64,000 nucleotides of DNA, taken from the NCBI GenBank assembly GCA_900100595.1, contig FMUA01000002.1, positions 62,001-126,000 of the forward strand, written 5' to 3'. Within the stretch, counting starts at the first letter, position 1. Every line of letters begins with the position of its first letter. This document shows, piece by piece, positions 1 through 8,725 of this stretch. The notes under the pieces were generated by a model. The model ran no database searches, had not been told where the DNA came from, and saw nothing but the letters and a program-made list of their open reading frames with translations. Position numbers and translations under genes: made by a program. The stretch is from Ruminococcaceae bacterium P7 (GTDB lineage: Bacteria; Bacillota; Clostridia; Oscillospirales; Acutalibacteraceae).

Positions 1-1569
1 CACTTCTACTACAGCAGCGAAATCAACTATATTCTCGCGGTCATCATCGGAACGATCCAGTATGCTGTCACAGACATCAACGCCTTTGTGCTGGTGGAGG
101 TCGGACTGTCCTTTGCGGCGTTCACCTCCATCACCTATGTTTTTGCGGACAAGTTCAACTTCCGCAAGTCGTTTGTGTTCTCTATGGTTATCAATATTCT
201 CTTTGCGCTTAACCACTATTCGACCATAGACAGCAATAAAACCGCCACGCTTCTGCTCGCGGGCGGATTTCTGATGATTCTCAACGCTATCCGCAACAAG
301 CGTTATAACCTTCCCTGCTGGATCGGCGTTGCGGAAATTCTCTTCGGCGCGTTCTACAATATCGTGTATTTCTTCGTCGCGCTGGGCTTTGGCGTCGCCT
401 TTTTCCTCGGCGATATGATCGCCAAGAAAAAGTTCAGACTGGATTTTCAGAAGTTTTTCTGGTATTTCCGGCCGTATTTGCTCATGTTCCTCTTTGTGAC
501 GCTCGTCACGCTGGGACTGACGCAGTTTTCCTATTCCATCAACCACTCCTCTGAGGAAAGCGCCGATTATTACAGGTATTCCACGCTCAAGGATTCCATC
601 GATACCCTCCCCTTTCCCGACTATTCGGAGCATGCCGAGGAATTTTCGGAGGTCGGCATCGAAAGCGACTGCGAATATGAGCTGCTGAAAAACGGCTATT
701 ACGATGACAGCAAGGCGCTCAACATCACTTCGCTCGAGCTCGTCAGCGATATTCAGCAGCGGGAAAGCGACAAGACCGTGCTCTATGCTCTGAACGACTG
801 GTTCGAGGATATGCTCGGACATGTGATGGGGCTTGACGCCTTTCTGATCGCGGCGGTGGTGTATCTGCTGATCTCAGCGGTGTTCATCGTCTATCACAAA
901 AACCGATTCGCATTCTTCCCGCTGTTTTTTGTCATCGCGGCGTTTGCCGCTAGCGTGACCATCCGCTATCTCTTTGACGGCTCGGATTCACGGATTTACG
1001 GCATCTGGGTCATGATGATTGTCTTTTTGCTGTTCTCGTTCAACTTCGTGGGACTCCGCAGCAAGATGCCTGCAGAAAGACTGAGAACCCGCAACAGCTT
1101 TTTGATCATCTCCTGCGTGGCGTTGGTTCTTCTCTTCGGCGCCTACACCACCGTGTATATGCTCAATACCCCCAACCGTGAGAATGACGCGCCGTACAAC
1201 CTGATCACGGAGATCAACCGCCGTCCCGACTGCTACTACGTCATGGATTCGGCAAGCAAACAGGAATTTGACAAATATACCGAAAATTATATCCATCCGC
1301 TCTGGGGCTTCCGCGAGGGTTATCTGGAGAATCTTGACAGCTTCGGCTTCCATCATAATTACGAAATGCTGCGCAAGCGCAACCTCTCCTATAACATCTA
1401 TGAGGCGCTGCTCACCAACCGAAAAATTTATGTGGTGGACAAGTATATCACATTTAAAAAGGAAAAGTACTTCAACGTCAACTACGGCAAGAAGTATGAG
1501 AACATCTATTATCAGCTTGTCAAGGAGCTGGATGATTACAAAATCTACGAGGTCGTCGTAGAAAGATAA
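1..1569 (+). CDS. Polytopic membrane protein of unknown function (5' end outside window)
   Basis: The reading frame is open from base 1, so the gene starts upstream; a GTG at 88 is only an internal codon. At least 522 residues are present. Several long hydrophobic stretches near the visible N-terminus (about residues 10-150) and again in the middle (about 280-380) predict a multi-span inner membrane protein, with a hydrophilic, acidic loop of about 100 residues between the two groups (rich in Asp, Glu, Ser, Tyr) and a soluble C-terminal tail of about 130 residues. The layout resembles polysaccharide-related or glycosyltransferase-like membrane proteins, but I recognise no family motif, so no function is assigned. 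It ends 10 bases before a strong hairpin terminator. Confidence 0.75.
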   Translation, partial: HFYYSSEINYILAVIIGTIQYAVTDINAFVLVEVGLSFAAFTSITYVFADKFNFRKSFVFSMVINILFALNHYSTIDSNKTATLLLAGGFLMILNAIRNKRYNLPCWIGVAEILFGAFYNIVYFFVALGFGVAFFLGDMIAKKKFRLDFQKFFWYFRPYLLMFLFVTLVTLGLTQFSYSINHSSEESADYYRYSTLKDSIDTLPFPDYSEHAEEFSEVGIESDCEYELLKNGYYDDSKALNITSLELVSDIQQRESDKTVLYALNDWFEDMLGHVMGLDAFLIAAVVYLLISAVFIVYHKNRFAFFPLFFVIAAFAASVTIRYLFDGSDSRIYGIWVMMIVFLLFSFNFVGLRSKMPAERLRTRNSFLIISCVALVLLFGAYTTVYMLNTPNRENDAPYNLITEINRRPDCYYVMDSASKQEFDKYTENYIHPLWGFREGYLENLDSFGFHHNYEMLRKRNLSYNIYEALLTNRKIYVVDKYITFKKEKYFNVNYGKKYENIYYQLVKELDDYKIYEVVVER

Positions 1570-1578
1570 GCTCAGACG

Positions 1579-1615
1579 AAAAGCCTGACCGTTCATCGGT
1601 CAGGCTTTATTTTTT
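1579..1615 (+). terminator. Intrinsic terminator after the membrane protein gene
   Basis: Perfect 10-bp stem AAGCCTGACC (1581-1590) with GGTCAGGCTT (1598-1607), 7-base loop, followed by TTTATTTTTT on the plus strand. The last codons of the convergent rluA-like gene lie inside the hairpin, so it probably serves both genes. Confidence 0.9.
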
Positions 1616-2477
1616 GTATGATTCGGTTCATATCTTCGGGAATCGGCGCGTCCAGAACAAGCTCCTCTCCCGTGACGGGATGGTGAAAGCTCATGGAACC
1701 GCAGTGCAGCGCCTGTCGGGAAATCAGCTCCGTACTGCAGCCGTAGAGGTCATCCCCGAGCAGCGGATGTCCGAGGTGGCTCATATGACAGCGGATCTGG
1801 TGAGTTCTTCCCGTTTCCAGCCACAGCCGCAGCAGCGTGATGCTGTCAGTGTGAAAGATGCTCTGATAATGCGTTACCGACGGGCTGCCGTCCGCACGGA
1901 CGCAGCGGACGATTTTGGAGTCGTCCCGCAGACCGATCGGGGCGTCAACGGTGCCCTCTCCGTCAAGGCAGCCGTGAACCAAGGCGAAATAGGTCTTGTG
2001 AACCTTGTTTTTCAGAAGATTGACCGAATACTTGTCCTTTGTCATCACGACCAAGCCCGAGGTATTGCGGTCAAGGCGGTTGTGCGCGCGAAAAATGTAA
2101 CTCTCTCCTTTTTTGGCAGCGTACCACGCGACGATATTCGCCAGCGTGTCGGTCTGATGCTGCTTCGCGGGATGGACAGGCATGAACGGCGGCTTGTTCA
2201 CAACAAGCAGATGCTTGTCCTCATAGACGATATTGAGCACACCCTCCCTTGGTTCGACAAAAGAGCCGTCCTCCTCGGGCAGCGAAATCACGACCGAGGC
2301 GCCCGCGTCGACTCTGTCGACCGTGCGCAAAATTTTTCCGTCCATCAGGATTCCGTCTTTTTCTCGCTTAAGACGTGTTATCATTCTGGTAGACAGACCG
2401 CAGCGGCTCTTCAAAAACCACTTCGCGGTCATGCCGCCGCAGTCCTGAGGTACCGTGAAATACAGCTTCTCAGCCAT
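1593..2477 (-). CDS. RluA-family RNA pseudouridine synthase
   Basis: 294 residues. Converts specific uridines in rRNA or tRNA to pseudouridine. An S4-like RNA-binding segment is seen at about residues 15-55, followed by the catalytic domain. The signature HNRLDRNTSGL, with the catalytic Asp in RLD, lies at about residue 130, and the later GRTHQIRCHM motif is also present. The start was set at the ATG at 2477 (protein begins MAEKLYF); the frame is open further upstream but that part is serine-rich, antisense-like and overlaps the preceding gene. It overlaps the DUF1294 gene by 8 bases, indicating translational coupling. Which RNA site it modifies (RluC/RluD/YlyB type) cannot be told from the sequence. 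Confidence 0.92.
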   Translation of the reverse strand: MAEKLYFTVPQDCGGMTAKWFLKSRCGLSTRMITRLKREKDGILMDGKILRTVDRVDAGASVVISLPEEDGSFVEPREGVLNIVYEDKHLLVVNKPPFMPVHPAKQHQTDTLANIVAWYAAKKGESYIFRAHNRLDRNTSGLVVMTKDKYSVNLLKNKVHKTYFALVHGCLDGEGTVDAPIGLRDDSKIVRCVRADGSPSVTHYQSIFHTDSITLLRLWLETGRTHQIRCHMSHLGHPLLGDDLYGCSTELISRQALHCGSMSFHHPVTGEELVLDAPIPEDMNRIIQKIKPDR

Positions 2478-2745
2478 AAAACACCTTCCAAATGACGAAA
2501 ACGATCGCAAGCTGGAGGATGATGATAACGGGAATGCCCACCATGAACTTGACATGCCGCGTTTTATGGCGGATCAGCAGCATTGTCAGCAGCATCGCGA
2601 CGCTGCCGCCCAGAGCGGAAAAAAACAAGAGCGTGAACTCACTGATGCGGTAGCGGTGCCTGACAGCGCGGCGTTTGTCACTGACCGTGAGTGTCACGGC
2701 AATCAGGCTGATGACGGCTAAGTAAATCAAAACTACGTAAATCAT
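2470..2745 (-). CDS. DUF1294 family small membrane protein
   Basis: 91 residues, start ATG at 2745. Three hydrophobic segments (about 2-20, 36-57, 70-88) surround the conserved pattern of the family: a basic patch KRRAVRHRYRISE, then GGSVAMLLTMLL and RHKTRHVKF followed by GIP. DUF1294 proteins are membrane proteins of unknown function. The gene overlaps the rluA-like gene downstream and its start lies only 25 bases from the divergent glycosidase-like gene, so the two share a very short upstream region. Coding beyond 2745 was rejected because that portion is antisense to the neighbour. Confidence 0.85.
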   Translation of the reverse strand: MIYVVLIYLAVISLIAVTLTVSDKRRAVRHRYRISEFTLLFFSALGGSVAMLLTMLLIRHKTRHVKFMVGIPVIIILQLAIVFVIWKVFYG

Positions 2746-2770
2746 AGAATACTCCAAGGATGATGATGTT

Positions 2771-3979
2771 ATGAAGGTCAACCGAACGATTCCGATCCTG
2801 CTCTGCGCCGTGATTCTGGTCATCACGGTCGTTCTCAGTTCGCTGAGCAAGCCGAAAGAAACTGCGCCCGCATCAGCGGCAACAGCAGAAATCACCGCTG
2901 CGGCAACAGCAGATGAAGCAAAACAAGAGGAACCCGAAATGCGCGGCGTATGGGTGACATATATGGATTTGAGCATGGAATACGAGAGCAATCAATCGGA
3001 GGCGGCGTTCCGCGAAAAGTTCGCTCATATCGCAAAGGTCTGCGCGGACAGCGGCTTCAACACGCTGATCGTGCAGGTCAGACCGTTCTGCGACGCGCTC
3101 TACCCGTCTGACTTCTTCCCGTCGTCGCATATTCTCTCGGGGCAGCAGGGTGATGCCCCCGGCTATGACGCGCTGCAGATCGTTTGCGACACCTGCAAAG
3201 CGTTTGACTTGAAGCTCCACGCGTGGATCAATCCTTACCGCGTGAGAATCAACGAAACGCCGCGTCAGCTCTCCGACGACAATCCCTTTGTCACCCGTCC
3301 CGAAATGTGCATCGAAACGGAAAGCGGCGTGATACTCAATCCTGCCGACGCGGACGCGCGTGAGCTGATTGAAAACGGCGTCCGCGAGATTCTCGAAAAC
3401 TACGACGTGGACGGCATCCAGTTTGACGACTATTTCTATCCGACCGATATCGGCGATGCGGACAGCGAGCAGTATGAGACGCAGACAAGCGGTAAAATGA
3501 GCCTTGAAAAATGGCGCATGTGCAATATCAACATTCTGCTCGCGGAGGTGGAAATGCTCGTCCGCAAAATCAAGCCCGACGCGGTTTTCGGCATCTCGCC
3601 GCAGGGCAACCGTCAAAACAACGAAAAGCTCTGCGCGGATGTGGAAAGCTGGTGCTGCGTCAGAGGGTACGCGGACTACATTTGTCCGCAGATTTATTTC
3701 AGTCTTGACAACCCGAAGCTCGGCTTTGAGGACGCGCTGGCAGACTGGACGGAGCTGGAACGGACACGGAATCTGAAGCTCTACGTCGGTCTGGCAGGCT
3801 ATAAGGCAGGAACCGACGCCGACGAGGGCACATGGCTTAATCGCGACGATATCCTGCTGGAAGAATATAATATTCTGAAAAAGAATCATATTGACGGATT
3901 TATGCTCTACAGCTACCCGAGTCTGGAGAGCGATGAAGCCCGCGCGGAAATCAAAAATCTGCTTTCCGCTATTCGATGA
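2771..3979 (+). CDS. Glycosyl hydrolase-like 10 (GHL10/DUF187) family protein, membrane-anchored or secreted
   Basis: 402 residues. Residues 7-27 form a hydrophobic signal or anchor, followed by an Ala/Thr-rich linker and then the GHL10 catalytic-like domain from about residue 57. Family hallmarks are visible: RGVWVTYMDLS, GFNTLIVQVRP, HAWINPYRV and DGIQFDDYFYP, the last carrying paired acidic residues typical of (beta/alpha)8 glycosidases. YngK and DigH belong to this group; E. coli DigH is a glycosidase acting on denuded peptidoglycan glycans, so a wall-remodelling role is an inference. Start ATG at 2771 is preceded by an AAGGA site. Its last 11 bases overlap the end of convergent mtaB. Confidence 0.88.
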   Translation: MKVNRTIPILLCAVILVITVVLSSLSKPKETAPASAATAEITAAATADEAKQEEPEMRGVWVTYMDLSMEYESNQSEAAFREKFAHIAKVCADSGFNTLIVQVRPFCDALYPSDFFPSSHILSGQQGDAPGYDALQIVCDTCKAFDLKLHAWINPYRVRINETPRQLSDDNPFVTRPEMCIETESGVILNPADADARELIENGVREILENYDVDGIQFDDYFYPTDIGDADSEQYETQTSGKMSLEKWRMCNINILLAEVEMLVRKIKPDAVFGISPQGNRQNNEKLCADVESWCCVRGYADYICPQIYFSLDNPKLGFEDALADWTELERTRNLKLYVGLAGYKAGTDADEGTWLNRDDILLEEYNILKKNHIDGFMLYSYPSLESDEARAEIKNLLSAIR

Positions 3980-5270
3980 TCCACTCGCCCATGCAGCAAT
4001 CCTTACCGACCTCGACAAGTCTGACCTGACGCACCTCGCCGCAGAGCGAGGAGTCGTCGGAAATGACGCGGACGGGCGTATAGTTTTTGGTGTAACCCTC
4101 GAGACAGCCCCTGCGGAGCCGCTCAAAGAGCACCTCCTCGGTCAGACCGACCTGAGAGGTCAAGAAATCCCGACGCGACTGCTCGACCAGATCGCCCATT
4201 ACCTTGGCACGACGTTCCTTTTCGGCAGGTTCGACCTGATCAGGCGCGTCGGCAGCGCGTGTTCCCTTGCGCTGTGAATACGGAAACACGTGTACCTTCG
4301 CAAAGCCGACGGACTTCACAAAATTCAGAGAAGCCTGAAAGTCCTCCCCGGTTTCGCCTGCAAAGCCGACCATTACGTCGGTAGTGACGGAGGCGTTGTC
4401 AAACGCGGCTCTCAGGCGGTCGACGATCGCCATATACTCCGCGCTGTCATAGTGGCGGTTCATCGCCTTGAGCGTTCTGTCACAGCCGCTTTGCAGAGAA
4501 AGATGAAACTGCGGACAAAACTTCGGCTGTGCCGCAAGACGGGCGATCAGCGGTTCCGTCATCTGCTCCGGCTCGAGAGAGCCGAGACGCACGCGGGCGA
4601 TACCCTCGACCGCACAAGCCGCCTCGACCGCGTCCGCAAGGTCAAAGTCTTCACCCTGACCGTAGGCGGAAAGATTGATACCGACCAGCACCACCTCGCG
4701 GTAGCCGCGGGACGCGAGCACCTCGATCTCGGCTTTCAGCTCGGCGAGCGGCTTGGAACGCACCCTTCCTCTGGCGTAGGGAATGATACAGTAGGAACAG
4801 AAGCGGTTGCAGCCGTCCTCGATCTTGATAAAGGCGCGGGTGTGCTCGCTGAACGCGGAGACCGTCATCGACTCAAACAACGCGCCCTGATTCTGATGTA
4901 CGGGAATGTCGAGCAGTCTGTTTCGCTCAACACAAAAACGCTCGATCGCAGGTATCAGCTTGGCACGCTCCTTGTTGCCGAGGATGATGTCGCACTCGGT
5001 AAAACGCTCCATCTCCTCGGGAAACGCCTGCGGCATGCAGCCCGTCAGCACCACGATGCCCTCCGGATTCTCGCGGCGGACGCGGTGGATCAGCTTTCGG
5101 TTCTTCGCGTCGCTGACCGAGGTCACGGTGCAGCTGTTGATGATGGTGATGTCCGCATGCTCCTTGTCCTTCGACGGCACATAGCCGTGCCGCAGCAGGT
5201 CCTCACGCATCGCCTGGGACTCGTATTGATTCACCTTACACCCGAGCGTTAGTATATTAAAATCCATCAT
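3969..5270 (-). CDS. mtaB: tRNA (N6-threonylcarbamoyladenosine(37)-C2)-methylthiotransferase MtaB
   Basis: 433 residues. A radical-SAM methylthiotransferase that adds the methylthio group to t6A37 of tRNAs. The N-terminal UPF0004 domain starts with TLGCKVNQYES (first cluster Cys) and carries the further Cys in NSCTVT and TGCMPQ. The radical SAM motif is CNRFCSYC (C-x3-C-x2-C), followed by IIPYARGRVRS. The LGCKVNQ start and the overall length match MtaB rather than MiaB or RimO. A C-terminal TRAM-like region is present. The start is the ATG at 5270 with an AAAGGA site nine bases upstream; the next codon is also ATG. Confidence 0.95.
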   Translation of the reverse strand: MMDFNILTLGCKVNQYESQAMREDLLRHGYVPSKDKEHADITIINSCTVTSVSDAKNRKLIHRVRRENPEGIVVLTGCMPQAFPEEMERFTECDIILGNKERAKLIPAIERFCVERNRLLDIPVHQNQGALFESMTVSAFSEHTRAFIKIEDGCNRFCSYCIIPYARGRVRSKPLAELKAEIEVLASRGYREVVLVGINLSAYGQGEDFDLADAVEAACAVEGIARVRLGSLEPEQMTEPLIARLAAQPKFCPQFHLSLQSGCDRTLKAMNRHYDSAEYMAIVDRLRAAFDNASVTTDVMVGFAGETGEDFQASLNFVKSVGFAKVHVFPYSQRKGTRAADAPDQVEPAEKERRAKVMGDLVEQSRRDFLTSQVGLTEEVLFERLRRGCLEGYTKNYTPVRVISDDSSLCGEVRQVRLVEVGKDCCMGEWIIE

Positions 5271-5282
5271 TATGTTTTTTCC

Positions 5283-5310
5283 TTTTTATTAAAAATGTCG
5301 ATTTTGTAAA
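5283..5310 (-). promoter_or_regulatory. Possible mtaB promoter
   Basis: On the minus strand, TTTACA (5305-5310) and TAAAAA (5283-5288) are separated by 16 bases. The -10 is a poor match. It lies back to back with the better promoter of the plus-strand HPr-like gene. Confidence 0.4.
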
Positions 5311-5326
5311 AGCTTGTAATTTTTCA

Positions 5327-5355
5327 TTGATTGTTTGCCCGTTTGATGCTAAAAT
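5327..5355 (+). promoter_or_regulatory. Sigma-A promoter of the HPr-like gene
   Basis: TTGATT (5327-5332), 17-base spacer, TAAAAT (5350-5355). Transcription would begin near 5362, leaving a short leader with an AAGGAAAG ribosome site before the ATG at 5384. Confidence 0.75.
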
Positions 5356-5383
5356 AGAGATATCAAACAAGGAAAGACTACAA

Positions 5384-5653
5384 ATGAGTAACAAAAACGA
5401 GGTGTCCGCCATGTATTCACTCCCCATTTGCGCAATCAACAAAAACGGATTGATGGAGATTTTTGAAACTCTGTCACATTTTTCCTGTCAGATCATGATC
5501 AAAAACGGCGACTATATTGTTGACGCGCACTCCCTGATCGGTGTTTTCTCCCTTGACATCAAAAAGCCGATTGAGCTGCTTCTCGAAAGCGAACCCGACG
5601 ACGAGTTCAAGGCAGCGGTCGCTCCCTTTACGCTTGCGTCTGTCAGCAACTAA
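5384..5653 (+). CDS. HPr-like protein lacking the phospho-accepting histidine
   Basis: 89 residues. It aligns with HPr of the phosphotransferase system along its full length: the segment SLIGVFSLDI matches the SIMGVMSLGI region that carries regulatory Ser46 in Bacillus HPr, and NKNGLMEIF occupies the position of the SGIHARPA motif. The active-site His15 and Arg17 are therefore missing (replaced in the stretch GLMEIF), while the Ser46-equivalent is kept. In this respect it resembles Crh of Bacillus, which also lacks His15 and acts only through Ser46 phosphorylation and CcpA. A role in regulation, not sugar phosphotransfer, is inferred. It is a single-gene unit with its own promoter and terminator. 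The start ATG at 5384 is fixed by the promoter and ribosome site. Confidence 0.72.
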   Translation: MSNKNEVSAMYSLPICAINKNGLMEIFETLSHFSCQIMIKNGDYIVDAHSLIGVFSLDIKKPIELLLESEPDDEFKAAVAPFTLASVSN

Positions 5654-5670
5654 TATATCGCTTATATCGA

Positions 5671-5703
5671 AGCCCTATGACATCAGTCATAGGGCTTTTC
5701 TTT
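5671..5703 (+). terminator. Terminator of the HPr-like gene, shared with the his operon end
   Basis: 11-bp perfect stem AGCCCTATGAC (5671-5681) with GTCATAGGGCT (5686-5696), 4-base loop, then TTTCTTTT on the plus strand. The same hairpin lies just past the hisE stop on the other strand, where the U-tract is poor. Confidence 0.88.
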
Positions 5704-6035
5704 TATGTATTTTTATCTACCACATGAAAGGTCTTGAGGTTGCCTGTTTTCTCGCTGCGCTTGTCCAGCTCCGCGAGGACGTCCTCAAGCGGGATACCCT
5801 GCTGTACCATCATAACGGTCAGATGATAAATCAAATCCGCGATCTCATACACGGTCTCGCTGTTGTCGCCGTTCTTCGCGGCGATGATGGTCTCGCTGCA
5901 CTCCTCGCCTACCTTTTTGAGAATCTTGTCCAGACCCTTTTCGAGCAGGTAGCAGGTGTAGCTTCCCTCCTTGGGATTATCTCGTCTGTTTTCTACCGTC
6001 GCGTACAGTGCCGCGAGTACTTCTCTGTCGTTCAT
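5703..6035 (-). CDS. hisE: Phosphoribosyl-ATP pyrophosphatase
   Basis: 110 residues. Second step of histidine synthesis: hydrolyses phosphoribosyl-ATP to phosphoribosyl-AMP and pyrophosphate. The all-alpha MazG-like fold signature is seen as SYTCYLLEKGLDKILKKVGEE and then EIADLIYHLTVMM, with the conserved acidic metal ligands in KVGEECSE and YEIADL. The length is normal for a stand-alone HisE. It is the last gene of the his operon, 10 bases after hisI; in many bacteria the two are fused as HisIE, here they are separate. Confidence 0.95.
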   Translation of the reverse strand: MNDREVLAALYATVENRRDNPKEGSYTCYLLEKGLDKILKKVGEECSETIIAAKNGDNSETVYEIADLIYHLTVMMVQQGIPLEDVLAELDKRSEKTGNLKTFHVVDKNT

Positions 6036-6045
6036 CCAATACCCC

Positions 6046-6360
6046 TTACTTTAATTTCTTGAAAAAGCAGCTGTGATTGCCCGTGTGACAGGCAGCTCCC
6101 GTCTGCTCCACGATGACAAGCAGTGTGTCGTCGTCACAGTCCGCGTAAAGCTCAATGACCTTCTGCAAATGACCAGAGGTCGCTCCCTTGTTCCACAGCT
6201 CCTGACGGCTGCGTGACCAGAACCAGGTGTAGCCCGTCTCAAAGGTCTTTTGCAGGCTTTCGCGGTTCATATAGGCGAGCATCAAAACCTCACCCGTCGA
6301 TTTTTCCTGCACGATCGCGGGAATCAAATCGGCTTTGACAAAATATTTATCTAAATCCAT
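6046..6360 (-). CDS. hisI: Phosphoribosyl-AMP cyclohydrolase
   Basis: 104 residues. Opens the purine ring of phosphoribosyl-AMP, the third step of histidine synthesis. Motifs visible: [27 protein letters not shown], then the metal-binding DCDDDTLL and the Cys/His pair in [13 protein letters not shown]. Length is that of a stand-alone HisI. Its ATG directly follows the hisA stop with no gap, so it is translationally coupled in the operon. Confidence 0.96.
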   Translation of the reverse strand: MDLDKYFVKADLIPAIVQEKSTGEVLMLAYMNRESLQKTFETGYTWFWSRSRQELWNKGATSGHLQKVIELYADCDDDTLLVIVEQTGAACHTGNHSCFFKKLK

Positions 6361-7080
6361 TTATATCTTCCTCGCCATGGCAATTGCCTGTTTCAAATCC
6401 AGCGTGCCGCTGTAGATCGCCTTGCCGCAGATCGCGCCGTAGACATTCAGCTCGGAAAGATTGATGATATCCTTGAGCACCGCGACGCCACCGCTGGCGA
6501 TGATATTGCAGCTGACGTTGTTGACCAGATCGTCAAGCTGTTTGAGGTTGGGACCCGCGAGCGTGCCGTCCTGGTCGATGTCGGTAAAGACGATCGTCCG
6601 CACACCGACGTCCTCCATACGCTTGGCAAGCTCGATATAATGGATATCGGAATTGTCGAGCCAGCCCTCGGCGCGCACCATGCCGTCCTTCGCGTCGATC
6701 CCGACGACAATCTTGCCGCCGTATTCCTTGACCGCGTCAATGACGAGCTGCTGGTTCTTGACCGCTGCCGAGCCGAGAATCACGCGGTTGATACCGTGGG
6801 AAAGGTAATACTCCACCGCCTTCATATCGCGGATACCGCCGCCTACCTCGACCGTCAGTCCCGAGGTGCGGGCAACGTCGGCAATCAGATCGGCGTTAAC
6901 AAGCTTCGCGTCCTTTGCGCCGTCCAGATCGACCATATGCATCTGCGTTGCGCCTGCCTCGGCAAAGCGCTGCGCCGCCTCATAGGGCGACGCGGCGACC
7001 TGCTCCGCTGTGGAATAATTGCCCTTCAACAGCCTGACTGCCTTGCCTCCGTAAATATCAATCGCGGGTAATACAAACAT
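6361..7080 (-). CDS. hisA: 1-(5-phosphoribosyl)-5-[(5-phosphoribosylamino)methylideneamino]imidazole-4-carboxamide isomerase
   Basis: 239 residues. Amadori isomerase of histidine synthesis, a (beta/alpha)8 barrel. The N-terminal FVLPAIDIYGGKAVRL carries the first catalytic Asp, and the second half carries VFTDIDQDGTLAGPN with the second catalytic Asp, plus the phosphate-binding ASGGVA. The ATG overlaps the hisB stop by one base (TAATG). In most Firmicutes hisH and hisF flank hisA; neither is present here. In actinobacteria a HisA homologue (PriA) also serves tryptophan synthesis, but nothing in the sequence argues for that. Confidence 0.96.
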   Translation of the reverse strand: MFVLPAIDIYGGKAVRLLKGNYSTAEQVAASPYEAAQRFAEAGATQMHMVDLDGAKDAKLVNADLIADVARTSGLTVEVGGGIRDMKAVEYYLSHGINRVILGSAAVKNQQLVIDAVKEYGGKIVVGIDAKDGMVRAEGWLDNSDIHYIELAKRMEDVGVRTIVFTDIDQDGTLAGPNLKQLDDLVNNVSCNIIASGGVAVLKDIINLSELNVYGAICGKAIYSGTLDLKQAIAMARKI

Positions 7081-7658
7081 TATAACACTCCTTTTGTCGA
7101 GAGAGGCTTGCCCGTGTCGTTTGACTTGACCGCAAGACGCAGCGCGTGCGCCGCAGCCTTGTAGAGCGCCTCGGTGATGTGGTGGGAATTGTCGCCGTAG
7201 AGCGATTTGAGATGGAGTGTAATCTGCGCGTTAAAGGCGAGCGCGCGCATGAACTCTACCGTCATGGCGCAGTCATAGCCGCCGCAGCGCGCCTGCGGAA
7301 ATTCCGCGTCAAACACCAGAAACGGTCTGCCGCTGACGTCGACGGACGCAAAAGCCAGCGCCTCGTCCATCGGCACATAAAAGCTGCCGAAACGCTCGAT
7401 GCCGCCCTTGTCGCCCAGCGCCTCGCAAAACGCCTTGCCGAGCACGATGCCCGTATCCTCAATGGTGTGGTGCTCGTCCACATGCAGATCTCCCGTCACC
7501 TTCACCTGCAGGCCGAAGCCGCCGTGGGTGGCGAAGGAATTGAGCATGTGGTCAAAAAAACCGACGCCCGTGCTGATGCTGACGTCTCCGCCGTCCAAGT
7601 TGAGGGACAGCCAGATGTCGGTTTCCTTTGTCTTTCGTTCTACCGTCGCGGTTCTCAT
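7080..7658 (-). CDS. hisB: Imidazoleglycerol-phosphate dehydratase
   Basis: 192 residues, the monofunctional dehydratase without the phosphatase domain of the enterobacterial enzyme. Signature metal-binding motifs are present twice: GFFDHMLNSFATHG with VDEHHTIEDTG, and later FEFMRALAFNAQ region with GDNSHHITEA. Acts on imidazole glycerol phosphate, the product of the HisHF synthase. Its ATG overlaps the stop of hisC by 4 bases and its stop overlaps hisA, so the three are tightly coupled. Confidence 0.96.
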   Translation of the reverse strand: MRTATVERKTKETDIWLSLNLDGGDVSISTGVGFFDHMLNSFATHGGFGLQVKVTGDLHVDEHHTIEDTGIVLGKAFCEALGDKGGIERFGSFYVPMDEALAFASVDVSGRPFLVFDAEFPQARCGGYDCAMTVEFMRALAFNAQITLHLKSLYGDNSHHITEALYKAAAHALRLAVKSNDTGKPLSTKGVL

Positions 7659-8707
7659 GATTTCACCCCGAAATATTCTTTTATAGAATCAAGAACCTTC
7701 CCTACCTCATATTCGGTGCCCGCGGTAATGCGGAGGAAATCTCCCATCAGACGCACAACGATGGATTTCTCCTTGAGGTACTCCCAGATTGCCGCCGCGC
7801 TGTCCGTCCTGACGAAAACAAAGTTCGCGCAGGAGGGATACACCCTGAAATCGGTCGTTTCGGAAAGCTCTGCTAAACCATTATACAAGGTTTCGCGGTT
7901 TTTGACAATCATTTTTTGACGATTTTGCAAATATTCTTTGTGGCGGTACACAACCGTGCCTGCCGCCTGTGAAAAGCTGTTGACGTTATAGGGCGATTTG
8001 ACCGCCTTGATTGCGCGGGAGATGGTTTCATTCGCAACGGCAAAGCCGAGCCGCAGCGCCGCACAGCCGACCGCCTTGGACGCGGTGCGGAAGATGATCA
8101 GATTGGAATACTGCTCCACCTCCGCAAGCAGACTCTCGTTCCAGAAGTCCATATAGGCTTCGTCGAGAATCACCAGCGCATTCACCGAGGTGACGAGCTT
8201 TCTCGCCTGCTCGGCGGTGATGCCCCTGCCCGTGGGGTTGCAGGGATTGGAGAAAAGCACCAATTTGATATCGTCGCGGTTGATTTTGTCGATCATCGCG
8301 TCCACATCGATATCGAGGTTGTCGTCCTTGACAAAGGTGTCGCACTCCACCTCGCAGATGGAGGAATAGAAGTTATACATCGAAAAATCGGGAAAAACGA
8401 CGAGCATCTTGTCGCCCTTCTCGAGGAAGGCGGATTCGATGAGGAAAATCAGCTCGTCGGAACCGTTGCCTGCGGTGACAAAGTCGGGATTGAGTCCGTA
8501 ATAATCCGCAAAAGCGCTGACGACGCTTGAAGCCAGCGGGTCGGGATAGCGGTTGAATGCGAGCTTATCGATCTCATTCTTGATTTCCCCGCGGATATTA
8601 TCGGGCAGGTTGTCGGGACACTCATTGGCGTCCAGACGGATATCATAGGTGCTGCTGATGGGCTCATACGGCACGAGATTGATGATTTTTTTATTCAGCG
8701 TATACAT
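7655..8707 (-). CDS. hisC: Histidinol-phosphate aminotransferase
   Basis: 350 residues. Class II PLP aminotransferase that makes histidinol phosphate. Visible motifs: LDANECPDNLP near the N-terminus, GNGSDELI, SNPCNPTGRGI, LDEAYMDF, and the PLP-lysine region RTASKAVGCAALRLG. The ATG at 8707 was chosen because an AAAGGACGG site lies at good distance; a TTG nine bases upstream (8716) is too close to that site. The gene begins 18 bases after hisD and overlaps hisB by 4 bases. Confidence 0.95.
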   Translation of the reverse strand: MYTLNKKIINLVPYEPISSTYDIRLDANECPDNLPDNIRGEIKNEIDKLAFNRYPDPLASSVVSAFADYYGLNPDFVTAGNGSDELIFLIESAFLEKGDKMLVVFPDFSMYNFYSSICEVECDTFVKDDNLDIDVDAMIDKINRDDIKLVLFSNPCNPTGRGITAEQARKLVTSVNALVILDEAYMDFWNESLLAEVEQYSNLIIFRTASKAVGCAALRLGFAVANETISRAIKAVKSPYNVNSFSQAAGTVVYRHKEYLQNRQKMIVKNRETLYNGLAELSETTDFRVYPSCANFVFVRTDSAAAIWEYLKEKSIVVRLMGDFLRITAGTEYEVGKVLDSIKEYFGVKS

Positions 8708-8725
8708 ATAGATCAATACCGTCCT

